Source: Microbacterium hibisci
Lineage (GTDB): Bacteria > Actinomycetota > Actinomycetes > Actinomycetales > Microbacteriaceae
Length of the DNA: 64,000 bases
Reading direction: 5' to 3'
Assembly: GCF_015278255.1 (NCBI RefSeq)
Contig: NZ_JADIJC010000006.1
Span: forward strand, 186,001-250,000
The notes beneath the pieces are model-generated. The model was given only the letters and a program-made list of their open reading frames with translations, was not told where the DNA came from and searched no databases. Every line of letters begins with the position of its first letter. The stretch's first letter is position 1. The translations under genes and the position numbers were made by a program. Positions 1 to 10,881 of the stretch are shown here, in pieces.

Positions 1-2407
<2,407 letters not shown>

Positions 2408-2510
2408 CGATCCAGTCTCGCACCGCCCGCCGATGCCGGGGTCGCGGATCGTTGCCCTCCCGTAAGCAAATGAGCCCGGTTCGCGGCGGAGCCGCTGGCA
2501 GACTAGTCGC

Positions 2511-2975
2511 ATGGTGACGCTGCTGCTCGACTCGACGCAGCTCGAGGTCGTGCTGTCGCTGTCGGAGCGCACCCTGTCATTCCGCAAGGGGAATGTCGTC
2601 ATCGAGCGCTCGACGATCACCAAGGTGCAGCTCACCGACGACGCGTGGACCTGGCTGCGAGGCATCCCGAGTCCCGGCACGCTCGTTCGCGGCGTGATCG
2701 CGATGGGCACCTGGCGTTCCGCGGGCGGCGACGACTTCACCCTGGTGCGTCGTCGCCGGCCGAGCGTCGTGATCGACCTCGAGGGTCACCCCGAGTATCA
2801 GCGGATCATCCTGACGACGCGCCACGGCCTCGCGCTCGTGCAGGCGCTGCGCGTCGAGGTCGCCGAAGAGGCGGCCGACGTCGCCGACATCGCGGCCGAG
2901 ACGGGGACGATTCCCGTCGTGCCCGAGAAGAAGCCCCGCTCGCGCAAGGCGCCCGCGCCGGCCCCAGCCGTCTGA
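2511..2975 (+). CDS. Conserved hypothetical protein, small cytoplasmic
   Basis: A 154-residue protein I do not recognise. It begins with a beta-rich segment (TLLLDSTQLEVVLSLSE, then RKGNVVIERSTITKVQL), which reads like the start of a PH-like beta-barrel; residues 40-100 contain WTWLRGIPSPGT and RRRPSVVIDLEG. The last 40 residues are an acidic Ala/Glu stretch followed by a Lys/Arg/Pro tail (EKKPRSRKAPAPAP). No signal peptide or membrane segment is evident. Start at ATG 2511 is the only good one, divergent from fbiC with about 100 bp between. Its 3' end faces the ABC permease gene, with a hairpin element between. Confidence 0.7.
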   Translation: MVTLLLDSTQLEVVLSLSERTLSFRKGNVVIERSTITKVQLTDDAWTWLRGIPSPGTLVRGVIAMGTWRSAGGDDFTLVRRRRPSVVIDLEGHPEYQRIILTTRHGLALVQALRVEVAEEAADVADIAAETGTIPVVPEKKPRSRKAPAPAPAV

Positions 2976-3022
2976 CCGCAGCGACCCCCGCGCCGGCCCA
3001 GGCTGCCGCGGGCCGGGGCCCT

Positions 3023-3090
3023 CAACTGCTGCACTTTCCGGTAACTGCGGCGTGAATCGACACAGCTGTTGCAGGAAAGTGCAGCAGTTG
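3023..3090. repeat. 17-bp perfect inverted repeat between convergent genes (family B, copy 1)
   Basis: Arms CAACTGCTGCACTTTCC (3023-3039) and GGAAAGTGCAGCAGTTG (3074-3090) are perfectly complementary around a 34-nt centre containing GTGAATCGACACAGC. A related, degenerate copy is at 46285-46350. It lies between a plus-strand gene and a minus-strand gene, so it could end transcription in both directions. Confidence 0.75.
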
Positions 3091-3122
3091 CGGCGGCCGC
3101 GGGGAACGAAGGGGGCCGGTCG

Positions 3123-3941
3123 TCAGCTGACGTCGCGTCGCCAGCTCGCGAGGTGCCCGAGCACGACGAAGACCACGGCGTAGCCGAGAAGCACCAGCCC
3201 GCCGACCCACCATTCGAGGTCATCGGAGGTGGCCTGCCCCATCGACGCCGACAGCACGCTCGCACCGACCAGCGCGTCGCTCGCGGCACCCGGGAGGAAG
3301 CGCGTGACGTCCGACAGCCCCTCGACGAAGGCGGCCGCGGTGCGTCCGATCGGCTCGACGAACTGCGTGAAGACGAGCACCCCGACGATCGCCGCCACCT
3401 GGTTGCGCACCAGCGCGCCGACCCCCACGCCGATGAGCGTCCAGAGGACGTAGGCGAGCAGCATCCGTCCGATCATCGCCCACGTCTCGACGGACGTGAA
3501 CTCCGTCTCGAGGCCGAAGCCCGCCAGGAACGCCGCCGACGTGGCGACGGCGGCGGCGATGCCGATGATCCCGAGGATCACGCCGATCAGGATGCCGACG
3601 GCGAGCTTTGCGGCGAGCACCCGCCCGCGTCGCGGGGTCGCGAGGAACGTCGGGGTGAGCGTCTTGTGCCGGAACTCCGCGGTCACCATGAGCGTGCCGA
3701 CGAGCAGCGGAAAGACGTAGCCGACCGTCGTGGCGGTGCTGTAGAGCGTCGCGGCGAGGCCCTCCTCGGGCAGCGGCGGCGCGTCACCCGGCAGGGAGCC
3801 GGTCGCCGCGGACGCGAAGACGAAGCCCAGCGCGGCCGCCGTGAACGCGACGTAGGCGAAGAGGACGATCGCGAGGATCCACCAGATGCTGGTCGAGAAC
3901 AGCTTCGTGGTCTCGGCCCGGGTCGCGGCGGTGAGGCTCAT
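3123..3941 (-). CDS. ABC-2 type transporter permease
   Basis: A 272-residue integral membrane protein that pairs with the ATPase encoded just upstream. The N-terminus (RAETTKLFSTSIWWILAIVL) is the usual cytoplasmic start of ABC-2 permeases working with a single ATPase. About six hydrophobic segments follow: residues 20-45, 70-88, about 110-140, 155-175, about 180-200 and near 240-262. Its ATG at 3941 overlaps the ATPase stop by 4 bp, so the two are translated together. The substrate cannot be told from sequence; such pairs commonly export peptides, lipids or drugs. Confidence 0.85.
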   Translation of the reverse strand: MSLTAATRAETTKLFSTSIWWILAIVLFAYVAFTAAALGFVFASAATGSLPGDAPPLPEEGLAATLYSTATTVGYVFPLLVGTLMVTAEFRHKTLTPTFLATPRRGRVLAAKLAVGILIGVILGIIGIAAAVATSAAFLAGFGLETEFTSVETWAMIGRMLLAYVLWTLIGVGVGALVRNQVAAIVGVLVFTQFVEPIGRTAAAFVEGLSDVTRFLPGAASDALVGASVLSASMGQATSDDLEWWVGGLVLLGYAVVFVVLGHLASWRRDVS

Positions 3942-6127
3942 CGGTCGCCTCCTTCGTCGGCGCGGGAGTCGGAGTGCCCGTCTTCGGCCCGGTCGCCCGG
4001 GAGGGCGGGAGCGGGAACGGATGCCCCGTCCGCCGGCTGCTCGTCGGCCTCCGGTGCGGCGGGGTCGGCGTGGAGGTCGCCGCCGGTGTCGTGGCCGGTG
4101 TCGTCGGGGGCGTCGCGGCGGTCGACGTCACCGCCGGCGGGGTCGGGACCCGTCTCGGGCGGAGCCCAGGCCTCAGGCTGCGCCTCGGCCTCGGCCTCGG
4201 CATTGGTGCCGGCTGCACCGTCGGCCTCGCTTTCGCCCTGGTCCGTGGCCGCGGTCGCGGTCTCACCCTCGATCGTGGCGTCGCCCTCGGAGGCGGCCTC
4301 CGCGGGCTCCGCCGCATCTGCCGCCTCTGCGTCCAGACCCGTGGCGTCCGCGTCCGCGGTGTGATCGAACGCGGCGAAGAAGGCATCGGCGTCGCGGTCC
4401 GATTCGGTCTTCTCGTAGTGCTCCCACGGGCGGTCGTCGTCCTCGTCGACCGGCTCCGGTGTCGAGAGCTCGTCGTCGATCGTGCCGATGGCGTCCACGT
4501 CGGGGTCGGCGTCCTCGGGCGCCCACGGGTCGCCGACGGACGCGTCGGGCCGTGCGTCCGCATCGGCGTGCGGTTCGCCGTCGGCCGTGGAGCCGGGCTC
4601 CGGTGTCGAGAGCTCGTCGTCGATCGTGCCGATGGCGTCCACGTCGGGGTCGGCGTCCTCGGGCGCCCACGGGTCGCCGACGGACGCGTCGGGCCCCGAG
4701 ACGACGTCGATCACGCCGGTGCTGGCCACTGCCCAGGTCGGCGAGGCGGATGCCCCGCTCTCCTCGGCCTCGGACCGGACTTCGCGGGGTTCGTCGTCCG
4801 CGCGTTCCTCGGCCGCCCAGGCGGCTCCGGCCGCGGCGGCGAGCGAGGCTGCGGCGCCGGGCGATCCCGTCGTCTCCGCGTCGAGCGCGGCCGCGCTGAG
4901 CGCAGACTCCTGGGCCTCCGCCCGTTCCTCGGCCCTTCGCTCCACGTCCGCCTGAGCGCCGGCGTCCTCCTCGCCCGACACCTCCGGGGGTGCCGCGTCA
5001 GCGCCGACCGCCGCGTCAGCGCCGGTCGCCTCAACCCCGACTTCCTCTTCAGCGACGACCTCCGCATCGTTGCCGGCGACCGCATCAGCCCCGGCCGCGG
5101 CGGCGACGCCCGCCGTCACCCCGGCCGCCGCGGGCAGCGACGTCTCCGGCGGCGGTGAGCCGGTCGCCGGGGCTGCGGCATCCGTCGCCCCCACGGGCGA
5201 CAGCGCACCCGCGCCCGCGGCACTCGCGTGGACGCGAGTGCCGTTCACCAGGTCGAGGAAGACCTCTTCGAGCGCCGGACCGCGGCGGTGCAGCGACGAC
5301 AGCGCGACGCCGGCCGCAGCGGCCGCCGCGCCCACGGCCGCGGGATCGAGGCCGCGCACGGTGAGGCCCGAACGCAGCACCTCGAAACGCACGCCGGCGG
5401 CGGAGAGCGCGGAGGTCAGTGCGGCTCTGTCGGGCGCGTCGACCACGGTGGCCGACTCGTCGGAGTCGGTGAGCTCGTCGACCTCGCCCTGGAACACCAG
5501 GCGGCCGCGCGAGATGATCAGCAGCGCGTCGACGGTCTGCTGCACCTCGGCGAGCAGGTGCGACGACACCAGCACGGTGCGTCCCTCGGCGGCCAGCTGC
5601 CGAAGGAAGCCGCGCATCCAGCGGATGCCCTCGGGATCGAGGCCGTTCGCCGGCTCGTCGAGCACCAGCACGCCCGGATCGCCGAGCAGCGCGTACGCGA
5701 GGCCGAGTCGTTGCCGCATGCCGAGCGAGAAGCCGCCGACCTTGCGGTTCGCGGCATCCGTCAACCCGACCAGGCCGAGCACCTCGCCGACGCGGTCCTT
5801 CGGGATGCCGGCAGCCTGCGCGTAGATCGTGAGGTGGGCGGCGGCGGTGCGGCCGGGATGGAAGCTGGATGCCTCGAGCACCGCGCCGACGGTCTGCAGC
5901 GGGTGGTCGAGCTCGGCGTAGCGCTTGCCGCCGATCGTGGCGGTGCCCTCGTTCGCGCGGACGAGGCCGAGGAGGATCCGCAGCGTCGTGGTCTTGCCGG
6001 CGCCGTTCGGCCCGAGGAATCCCGTCACCCTTCCCGGCTCGACGCGGGCCGAGAGCCCTGAGACCGCCGTGACCGCGCCGAAGCGCTTGGTGACATCTGA
6101 GAACTCCAGCGACTGGCCGTCGGGCAT
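3938..6127 (-). CDS. ABC transporter ATP-binding protein with a very long acidic disordered tail
   Basis: The first 300 residues are an ordinary DrrA/CcmA-type ATPase: Walker A GPNGAGKTT, signature FSLGMRQRL, Walker B VLVLDEPANGLD, then a C-terminal regulatory segment ending ALEEVFLDLVNGT. Normal family length is about 300. Here about 425 further residues follow, dominated by Ala, Asp, Glu, Gly and Thr, with no hydrophobic segment and no recognised fold. Within the tail a 33-residue unit (beginning STPEP on one side and including DPWAPEDADPDVDAIG) occurs twice, from a 99-bp direct repeat at 4452-4550 and 4596-4694. The tail ends at the permease start codon. ATG 6127 is the start. Function of the tail is unknown; a regulatory or scaffolding role is only a guess. 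Confidence 0.85.
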   Translation of the reverse strand: MPDGQSLEFSDVTKRFGAVTAVSGLSARVEPGRVTGFLGPNGAGKTTTLRILLGLVRANEGTATIGGKRYAELDHPLQTVGAVLEASSFHPGRTAAAHLTIYAQAAGIPKDRVGEVLGLVGLTDAANRKVGGFSLGMRQRLGLAYALLGDPGVLVLDEPANGLDPEGIRWMRGFLRQLAAEGRTVLVSSHLLAEVQQTVDALLIISRGRLVFQGEVDELTDSDESATVVDAPDRAALTSALSAAGVRFEVLRSGLTVRGLDPAAVGAAAAAAGVALSSLHRRGPALEEVFLDLVNGTRVHASAAGAGALSPVGATDAAAPATGSPPPETSLPAAAGVTAGVAAAAGADAVAGNDAEVVAEEEVGVEATGADAAVGADAAPPEVSGEEDAGAQADVERRAEERAEAQESALSAAALDAETTGSPGAAASLAAAAGAAWAAEERADDEPREVRSEAEESGASASPTWAVASTGVIDVVSGPDASVGDPWAPEDADPDVDAIGTIDDELSTPEPGSTADGEPHADADARPDASVGDPWAPEDADPDVDAIGTIDDELSTPEPVDEDDDRPWEHYEKTESDRDADAFFAAFDHTADADATGLDAEAADAAEPAEAASEGDATIEGETATAATDQGESEADGAAGTNAEAEAEAQPEAWAPPETGPDPAGGDVDRRDAPDDTGHDTGGDLHADPAAPEADEQPADGASVPAPALPGDRAEDGHSDSRADEGGDR
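4452..4694. repeat. 99-bp in-frame direct repeat inside the ABC ATPase tail
   Basis: Copies at 4452-4550 and 4596-4694 are offset by 144 bp (48 codons) and appear identical over the full 99 bp. Because unit and offset are multiples of three, the duplication keeps the reading frame. Identity at DNA level implies a recent duplication. Confidence 0.85.
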
Positions 6128-6279
6128 GCCGAACCCTCTCGTAGGTCGTGAGCTGACACCCCGCGGGGGCTACGGGACGGGGCCGCTTCGTTGCGGATTG
6201 CTTGTGGAACTCCGTCCCATCCTGTCGGAAATCCCGGCCCAGCGTGGGAGAACTTCGCACGCCCGGTAACGTTGCGCTC

Positions 6280-7353
6280 GTGACCGACCTCGCCGCGCCC
6301 GCCGCCGAGCCCACCGTCCTCGTCCGCACGGGCGGTGGCCTCGGACGCCTCACGCTCAACCGCCCGCGGGCGATCAACGCGCTGGATCTCGGCATGATCC
6401 ATTTGCTGCACGAAGCGCTGGACGCGTGGGAGGACGACACCGAGGTCGACGTCGTCGTCCTCGACGGCGCGGGCGAGCGTGGGCTGTGCGCAGGCGGCGA
6501 CGTGCGCGGGCTCGCCGAGCGCGTGACCGGGGGCAAGGCCGACGAGTCGGCGCTGTTCTTCCGCGACGAGTACGCCCTGAACGCCCGGATCGCCGAGTAC
6601 CCCAAGCCGTTCATCGCGCTCGCCGACGGCATCACGATGGGCGGGGGCATCGGCCTCGCCGGGCACGCCGCCATCCGCATCGTCACCGAGCGGTCGCAGC
6701 TGGCGATGCCCGAGACGCGCATCGGCTTCACTCCGGACGTCGGCGGCACGTGGCTGCTGGCCCACGCTCCCGGCCGCCTCGGCGAGTACCTCGGGCTCAC
6801 CGGTGCGGTGATGGATGCCTCGGACGCGATCTACGCCGGCTTCGCCGATCACTTCGTGCCCCACGACCGCCTCGACGCCGTGCGCGAGGCGCTCGAGACG
6901 CGAGCCGACCCGTCGACGCCGACCGAGCTGGTGCTGCTGTTCGACGAGACGCCGGCACCAGCCAAGCTCGAGCGCGCGCGGGAGTGGATCGACGACGCGT
7001 TCGCTGCCGACACCGTCGCCGAGATCGTCGAGCGGCTGCGGGCGCGGCCCGAGCCCGAGGCATCCGCCACCGCCGATCTGCTCGGCGAGCTCTCGCCGAC
7101 CGGCCTCGCCGTGACGCTCGCGGCCGTGCGCCGCGCGCGCGAGCTGCCGGGCCTGCGCGCCGCGCTCGAGCAGGAGTACGGGCTCGTCATGTGGTTCGCG
7201 ACGACCCAGCCCGACCTGGCCGAGGGCATCCGGGCGCAGGTGATCGACAAGGACCGCACCCCGCGCTGGCAGCCCGCGACGCTCGCCGACCTGCCGCCCG
7301 AGGTCGAGGCATCCGCCCTGGCCCACCGCCCCGCCGTCCCGCTCTGGGACTGA
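6280..7353 (+). CDS. 3-hydroxyisobutyryl-CoA hydrolase-like (enoyl-CoA hydratase/isomerase superfamily)
   Basis: A 357-residue crotonase-fold protein. Length, GLCAGGDVRGL, DGITMGGGIGL and the MPETRIGFTPDVGGTWLL motif match 3-hydroxyisobutyryl-CoA hydrolases, which release 3-hydroxyisobutyrate in valine breakdown, rather than ordinary 260-residue enoyl-CoA hydratases. The C-terminal region (SPTGLAVTLAAVRRAR, VMWFATTQPDLAEGIRAQVIDKDRTPRW) is the extra domain typical of that group. Start chosen at GTG 6280, the first codon that gives the usual N-terminus; an in-frame ATG at 6202 would add 26 unlikely residues. Divergent from the ABC operon. No other valine-pathway gene is adjacent, so the physiological substrate is inferred. 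Confidence 0.8.
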   Translation: MTDLAAPAAEPTVLVRTGGGLGRLTLNRPRAINALDLGMIHLLHEALDAWEDDTEVDVVVLDGAGERGLCAGGDVRGLAERVTGGKADESALFFRDEYALNARIAEYPKPFIALADGITMGGGIGLAGHAAIRIVTERSQLAMPETRIGFTPDVGGTWLLAHAPGRLGEYLGLTGAVMDASDAIYAGFADHFVPHDRLDAVREALETRADPSTPTELVLLFDETPAPAKLERAREWIDDAFAADTVAEIVERLRARPEPEASATADLLGELSPTGLAVTLAAVRRARELPGLRAALEQEYGLVMWFATTQPDLAEGIRAQVIDKDRTPRWQPATLADLPPEVEASALAHRPAVPLWD

Positions 7354-7388
7354 GCAGGCCTCCTCCGGCGCCGCCACGAGATGCGACC

Positions 7389-8231
7389 ATGAGCAGCAGG
7401 CGACGCAGCTACTCGATCGGGGTCGCGATCGACTGGTTCTTCTTCGTCTTCGCCGGCGCCGCGGCGCTGTGGCTCGCGTATCTCAGCCTCACCGAGACCT
7501 TCCACGTGGGGTGGTGGGGCATCCCGTTCTTCCTCGCCTTCTGGGTGCTGCTGGCCTACCTCGTGCTGCCGCGCCTGCACCGGATCCTCACCACGATCTA
7601 CGTGCCGGAGTACTTCATCGGGCGCACCAGGACGAGCGACGGGCTGCTCGGCGACCCCGTGAACCTCGCGTTCCTCGGCTCGGGCGCGCAGATCCAGACC
7701 GCCCTGCAGGCGGCGGGCTGGACGCCGGCCGATCCCGTGACGGTCGGCTCGTCCTGGCGCATCATCACGTCGACGCTCAGCCGGCGCAGCTACGACGAGG
7801 CTCCCGTGAGCCCGCTGTTCCTCTTCGGGCGCCAGCAGGACTTCGCGTACCAGCAGGAGGTCGACGGCAACCCCGCCCAGCGCCACCACGTGAGATTCTG
7901 GCGCTGCCCCGACGGCTGGCTGCTCCCGGGCGGACGCCGCGTCGACTGGCTCGCGGCGGGCACCTTCGACACCAGCGTCGGGCTGTCGCTGTTCACGCTC
8001 CAGATCACCCATCGGATCGACGCCGACACCGACGTCGAGCGCGACCACATCGTCTCGTCGATCTGCGGTGCCGACCCCGGCGTGGTCGTCGACGTCATCG
8101 CCGACTTCGCCACCGGGTATCACGCGCGCAACGGCGGCGGCGACAGCATTCGCACCGACGGCGACCTGCCGATCGTGGACGTGCGCGCGGTCCAGCCGCG
8201 CGTGGGCAAGGCGGGAGGGGGGGTCGCATGA
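7389..8231 (+). CDS. LssY C-terminal-domain membrane protein
   Basis: A 280-residue protein with two N-terminal membrane segments (about residues 10-30 and 40-60, VAIDWFFFVFAGAAALWLAYL then GIPFFLAFWVLLAYLVL) followed by a soluble region. The soluble part has DPVNLAFLGSGAQIQTALQAAGW, SPLFLFGRQQDFAYQQ and RHHVRFWRC, which match the LssY_C domain also found attached to PAP2 phosphatases and secretion-associated proteins. Biochemical role is unknown. Overlaps the next gene by 4 bp and follows the hydrolase after 35 bp, so probably one transcript. Confidence 0.75.
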   Translation: MSSRRRSYSIGVAIDWFFFVFAGAAALWLAYLSLTETFHVGWWGIPFFLAFWVLLAYLVLPRLHRILTTIYVPEYFIGRTRTSDGLLGDPVNLAFLGSGAQIQTALQAAGWTPADPVTVGSSWRIITSTLSRRSYDEAPVSPLFLFGRQQDFAYQQEVDGNPAQRHHVRFWRCPDGWLLPGGRRVDWLAAGTFDTSVGLSLFTLQITHRIDADTDVERDHIVSSICGADPGVVVDVIADFATGYHARNGGGDSIRTDGDLPIVDVRAVQPRVGKAGGGVA

Positions 8232-8860
8232 GCGCGGGCGGCGCGGAGCCGGGATCGGTGCCGCCGGCCGAGTCGGCGGCGGCGTCGGGATCGCTGCCGA
8301 TGCCGCGTTCCGAGCCGGGATCGCCGCCGTCCGGTGCGGCGCCGGCGCCGACCGCGCCGCAGAAGCGTCCGGCCTACGAGCCTCCGGCGCGGCTGCTCCG
8401 GCCGACCGGCTACGACCCCGACATGCCGCGGCCGGCGACCACGGTCGCGGGCGTCTGCCTCATCCTGCTGCGCGTGCTCGCGGGCGTGGTCGTGCTCGCC
8501 GCGATCGCCGCCGGCTGGGAGGCCTTGCTGGACGACCCCGACACGGTCCTCGAGGGGTTCGATCCGTCGCCGGAGGGCGCGCAGGCCGCGCTGTGGGTCG
8601 TGCTCGCCGTCGGCGGGGCGGTGCTGCTCATCGACCTGCTCCTCGCGGTCTTCGTCTTCCGCGGCCACAACTGGGCCCGCGTCATCGTCATGCTGATCGC
8701 GGTCGGCTCGATCAGCACGTCCTTCTTCGCCTGGTGGGCGCAGGGGCAGGAGATCCAGATCGACGGCACGTACGTGTCGCTGAGCCTCGACATCCTGCTG
8801 CTGCTCGCCCTCTCGAGCCGCAGTGCGGCTGCCTACGCGCGCCGCCGCGAACAGCGGTGA
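8228..8860 (+). CDS. Four-segment membrane protein with Pro/Ala-rich N-terminus
   Basis: 210 residues. The first 70 are Pro, Ala, Ser and Gly rich (PGSVPPAES, PAPTAPQKRPAYEPP) and probably disordered in the cytoplasm. Four hydrophobic stretches follow: residues about 74-96, 122-143, 150-170 and 180-198. The spacing and the VIVMLIAVGSISTSF segment resemble small actinobacterial membrane proteins of unknown function. The start ATG 8228 overlaps the LssY-type gene stop by 4 bp, which implies coupled translation and perhaps a shared membrane role. Confidence 0.7.
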   Translation: MSAGGAEPGSVPPAESAAASGSLPMPRSEPGSPPSGAAPAPTAPQKRPAYEPPARLLRPTGYDPDMPRPATTVAGVCLILLRVLAGVVVLAAIAAGWEALLDDPDTVLEGFDPSPEGAQAALWVVLAVGGAVLLIDLLLAVFVFRGHNWARVIVMLIAVGSISTSFFAWWAQGQEIQIDGTYVSLSLDILLLLALSSRSAAAYARRREQR

Positions 8861-9013
8861 GTGCGTGTCCCTGTTCGCCTGGCGCGTTGTGTCGCGCGGC
8901 CCGGCACCTCATGACAGGTGGTGGGTGGGGTCCGGCCCCGCGTGACGTAACCTGAGTCCCGCCGCAGACAGCGGCTCGCAGCATCCGTCATCGCCGTCTC
9001 CGGGGGAGGGTCC

Positions 9014-9940
9014 GTGTTCGACAGTCCGCTCTCGGCGTCGGCCTACGAGGTGCTCGCCGTCGACCCCGGTGTCGACGAAGAGACGCTCCGCAAGGCGTAC
9101 CGCCTGCGGCTCCGGCAGACGCACCCCGACACCGGGGGCGACGCCGCGGTGTTCATCCAGGTGCAGCGTGCGTGGGAGCTCGTCGGCACCCCCGACGCGC
9201 GCGCGGCGTACGACCGCGGGCACGGCTTCGGCGAGACGGCCGCCCCGGAGTGGTCGGGCTGGCGCCCGCCCGCAGCCCGGACCGACACACGCCCGCGAGC
9301 GCGCTCATACGGGCATCCCGGCGGCTGGCGGCGCGAGCGCTACCTCACGCTCATCCGGGAATGGGCCGGCCGTGGCGTGACCCTCGACGACCCGTACGAC
9401 CCGGCGCTGGTCCGCTCGGCGCCGGTGGCGCTGCGGCGCCTCCTCGCCGACGCGCTGGCCGAGGAGGCGACCGCCCGCATCGTGGCCGACCTCGGCATGG
9501 GCTACACCGTGTGGCACGACGTCTCCGCCGCGGGTCGGGGCGCCGACGCCGACGCGAAGATCGACCACATCGTGCTGGGGCCGAGCGGGCTGTACGCGAT
9601 CCTCTCGGAGGACTTCGGCGGCCCGGTGCGGCTGCGCCGCGGCGAGTTCATCGGCGAGGGCGTGCCCGGCGCGCCGATCGCCGAGCTGCTGGCCGGCATG
9701 CGCGTGGTCGCGCGTGCCGCGGGCGTGCGCTTCAGCGGAGCGATCGTCGTCCTGCCCGACGAGGACGTGATCGACCCGATCGACGAGCTCGGCAAGGTGC
9801 GCGGCGTGCGGGTCGCGATCGTCTCGCGCAGCGCGCTGGCCACCGTCCTGCGCCGCGGCATCACCGGCGCCCGCGACATCGGCGGCAACGAGGTCTTCGA
9901 CTACCGCACCCGCCTGCAGCAGACCGTCCGCTTCGCGTAG
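9014..9940 (+). CDS. J-domain protein fused to a NERD-like domain
   Basis: 308 residues. Residues 5-70 are a J domain: ASAYEVLAVDPGVDEETLRKAY with the invariant HPD at 37-39 and a helix-IV DARAAYDRG end, which would stimulate an Hsp70 (DnaK) ATPase. After a Pro/Arg linker, residues about 110-285 resemble a nuclease-related (NERD) domain: KIDHIVLGPSGLYAI (Asp184) and an IVVLPDEDVIDP strand. The usual IDTK of active NERD is ILSE here, so nuclease activity is doubtful. GTG 9014 is preceded by GGGGGAGGG, a strong ribosome site. The gene stands alone. Confidence 0.75.
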   Translation: MFDSPLSASAYEVLAVDPGVDEETLRKAYRLRLRQTHPDTGGDAAVFIQVQRAWELVGTPDARAAYDRGHGFGETAAPEWSGWRPPAARTDTRPRARSYGHPGGWRRERYLTLIREWAGRGVTLDDPYDPALVRSAPVALRRLLADALAEEATARIVADLGMGYTVWHDVSAAGRGADADAKIDHIVLGPSGLYAILSEDFGGPVRLRRGEFIGEGVPGAPIAELLAGMRVVARAAGVRFSGAIVVLPDEDVIDPIDELGKVRGVRVAIVSRSALATVLRRGITGARDIGGNEVFDYRTRLQQTVRFA

Positions 9941-10102
9941 CCCGCGCGCTCGCGACCGGCGCGGGTCGCGGCATCCCACTCCCGCCTCCGCCGCGCGACC
10001 CCGAGCGCCTGTGGAGGAGGCTCGGCAGTCAGGTTCCGCGCGCAGCGCAGGCCTGGGGCGCAGAAGGCGACTGCGAAACGAGGGAGAAGCGCCGGTCCGG
10101 GC

Positions 10103-10780
10103 TCAGGCGTCGCGCGCCTGTCGCAGCCAGTGCTCGATGCCCGAGATGTGCACGCGGGCGATCGAGGTCGCGAGCTCGATGTCGTGATCGGCGATCGCGT
10201 CGAGGATCGCGCGGTGCTCGTCGAGGGTGCGCTCGACGGCGCCGGCCTGCGTGAGCCCGCGCCAGACGCGGGCACGCACGGTCTGGCTGGTGAGGCTCTC
10301 GAGCAGGCTCGCCAGGTAGTCGTTGCCCGCCAGCCGCGCGATGGCGCCGTGGAACCGCACATCGTGTGCGACCAAGGTCTCGGGGTCGGTGTCGGCCTCG
10401 ACGATGCGGATCTCGGCATCCAGCCCCGCCACGTCGTCGTCGCCCGCCCGCTGCGCCGCGAGGCCCGTCGCGTGCGACTCGAGCACGCGCCGCACCGCGA
10501 AGATCTCGAGAAGGGAGTCGTCGTCGTGGAGGTCGACCACGAACGAGATCGCCTCGAGCAGCAGCTTCGGCTCGAGGCTGGTGACATACGTGCCGTCGCC
10601 GCGCCGCACATCGAGGACGCGGATGACCTCGAGCGCCTTGACCGCCTCGCGCATCGAGCTGCGCGACAGGCCCAGCCGCTCGGCCAGATCCTTCTCGGGC
10701 GGCAGGCGCGACCCGGGGGTCAGCTCGCCGCGGACGATCATGTCCTTGATCTTCTCGATCGCTTCGTCGGTGACGGCCAC
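10103..10780 (-). CDS. GntR/FadR-family regulator of the fucose cluster
   Basis: 225 residues. The N-terminal winged helix has LTPGSRLPPEKDLAERLGLSRSSMREAVKALEVIRVL, the GntR signature; the C-terminal FCD domain carries the AHDVRFHGAIARLAGN and DEHRAILDAIADHD helices that usually bind a metal and a sugar acid. GTG 10780 gives the normal N-terminus (AVTDEAIEKIKDMI); an ATG further upstream at 10891 would run through repeats in the divergent promoter. A palindrome GACATCGGATGTC lies 12 bp upstream and recurs in the fucD promoter, so it probably represses itself and the pathway, relieved by a fucose-derived acid. Binding is inferred. Confidence 0.85.
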   Translation of the reverse strand: MAVTDEAIEKIKDMIVRGELTPGSRLPPEKDLAERLGLSRSSMREAVKALEVIRVLDVRRGDGTYVTSLEPKLLLEAISFVVDLHDDDSLLEIFAVRRVLESHATGLAAQRAGDDDVAGLDAEIRIVEADTDPETLVAHDVRFHGAIARLAGNDYLASLLESLTSQTVRARVWRGLTQAGAVERTLDEHRAILDAIADHDIELATSIARVHISGIEHWLRQARDA

Positions 10781-10792
10781 GCGCCCATCATA

Positions 10793-10805
10793 GACATCGG
10801 ATGTC
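10793..10805. promoter_or_regulatory. Candidate operator 1 of the fucose GntR regulator
   Basis: GACATCGGATGTC, a near-perfect palindrome of arms GACAT/ATGTC, in the gap between the divergent regulator and fuconolactonase genes. The same 12-mer GACATCGGATGT occurs in the fucD promoter (13561-13572). Confidence 0.65.
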
Positions 10806-10827
10806 CGAATCGCGGATGCCGCCACCG

Positions 10828-10881
10828 CCGTTCGCCACGCCACAGCCGTTCGCCGCACCACAGCCGTTCGCCGCGCCACAA
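10828..10881. repeat. Three tandem 18-bp units ending at the fuconolactonase start codon
   Basis: Units 10828-10845, 10846-10863 and 10864-10881 differ at only a few bases; consensus CCGTTCGCCGCRCCACAG. The last base of unit 3 is the A of ATG 10881. They occupy the place where the ribosome site should be, which argues that 10890 could be the true start or that the leader was altered recently. Confidence 0.7.

Noticed and set aside
10828..10881. Tandem 18-bp units as a CRISPR array
   Set aside because: Units are adjacent with no spacers, only three in number, and no cas gene is present.
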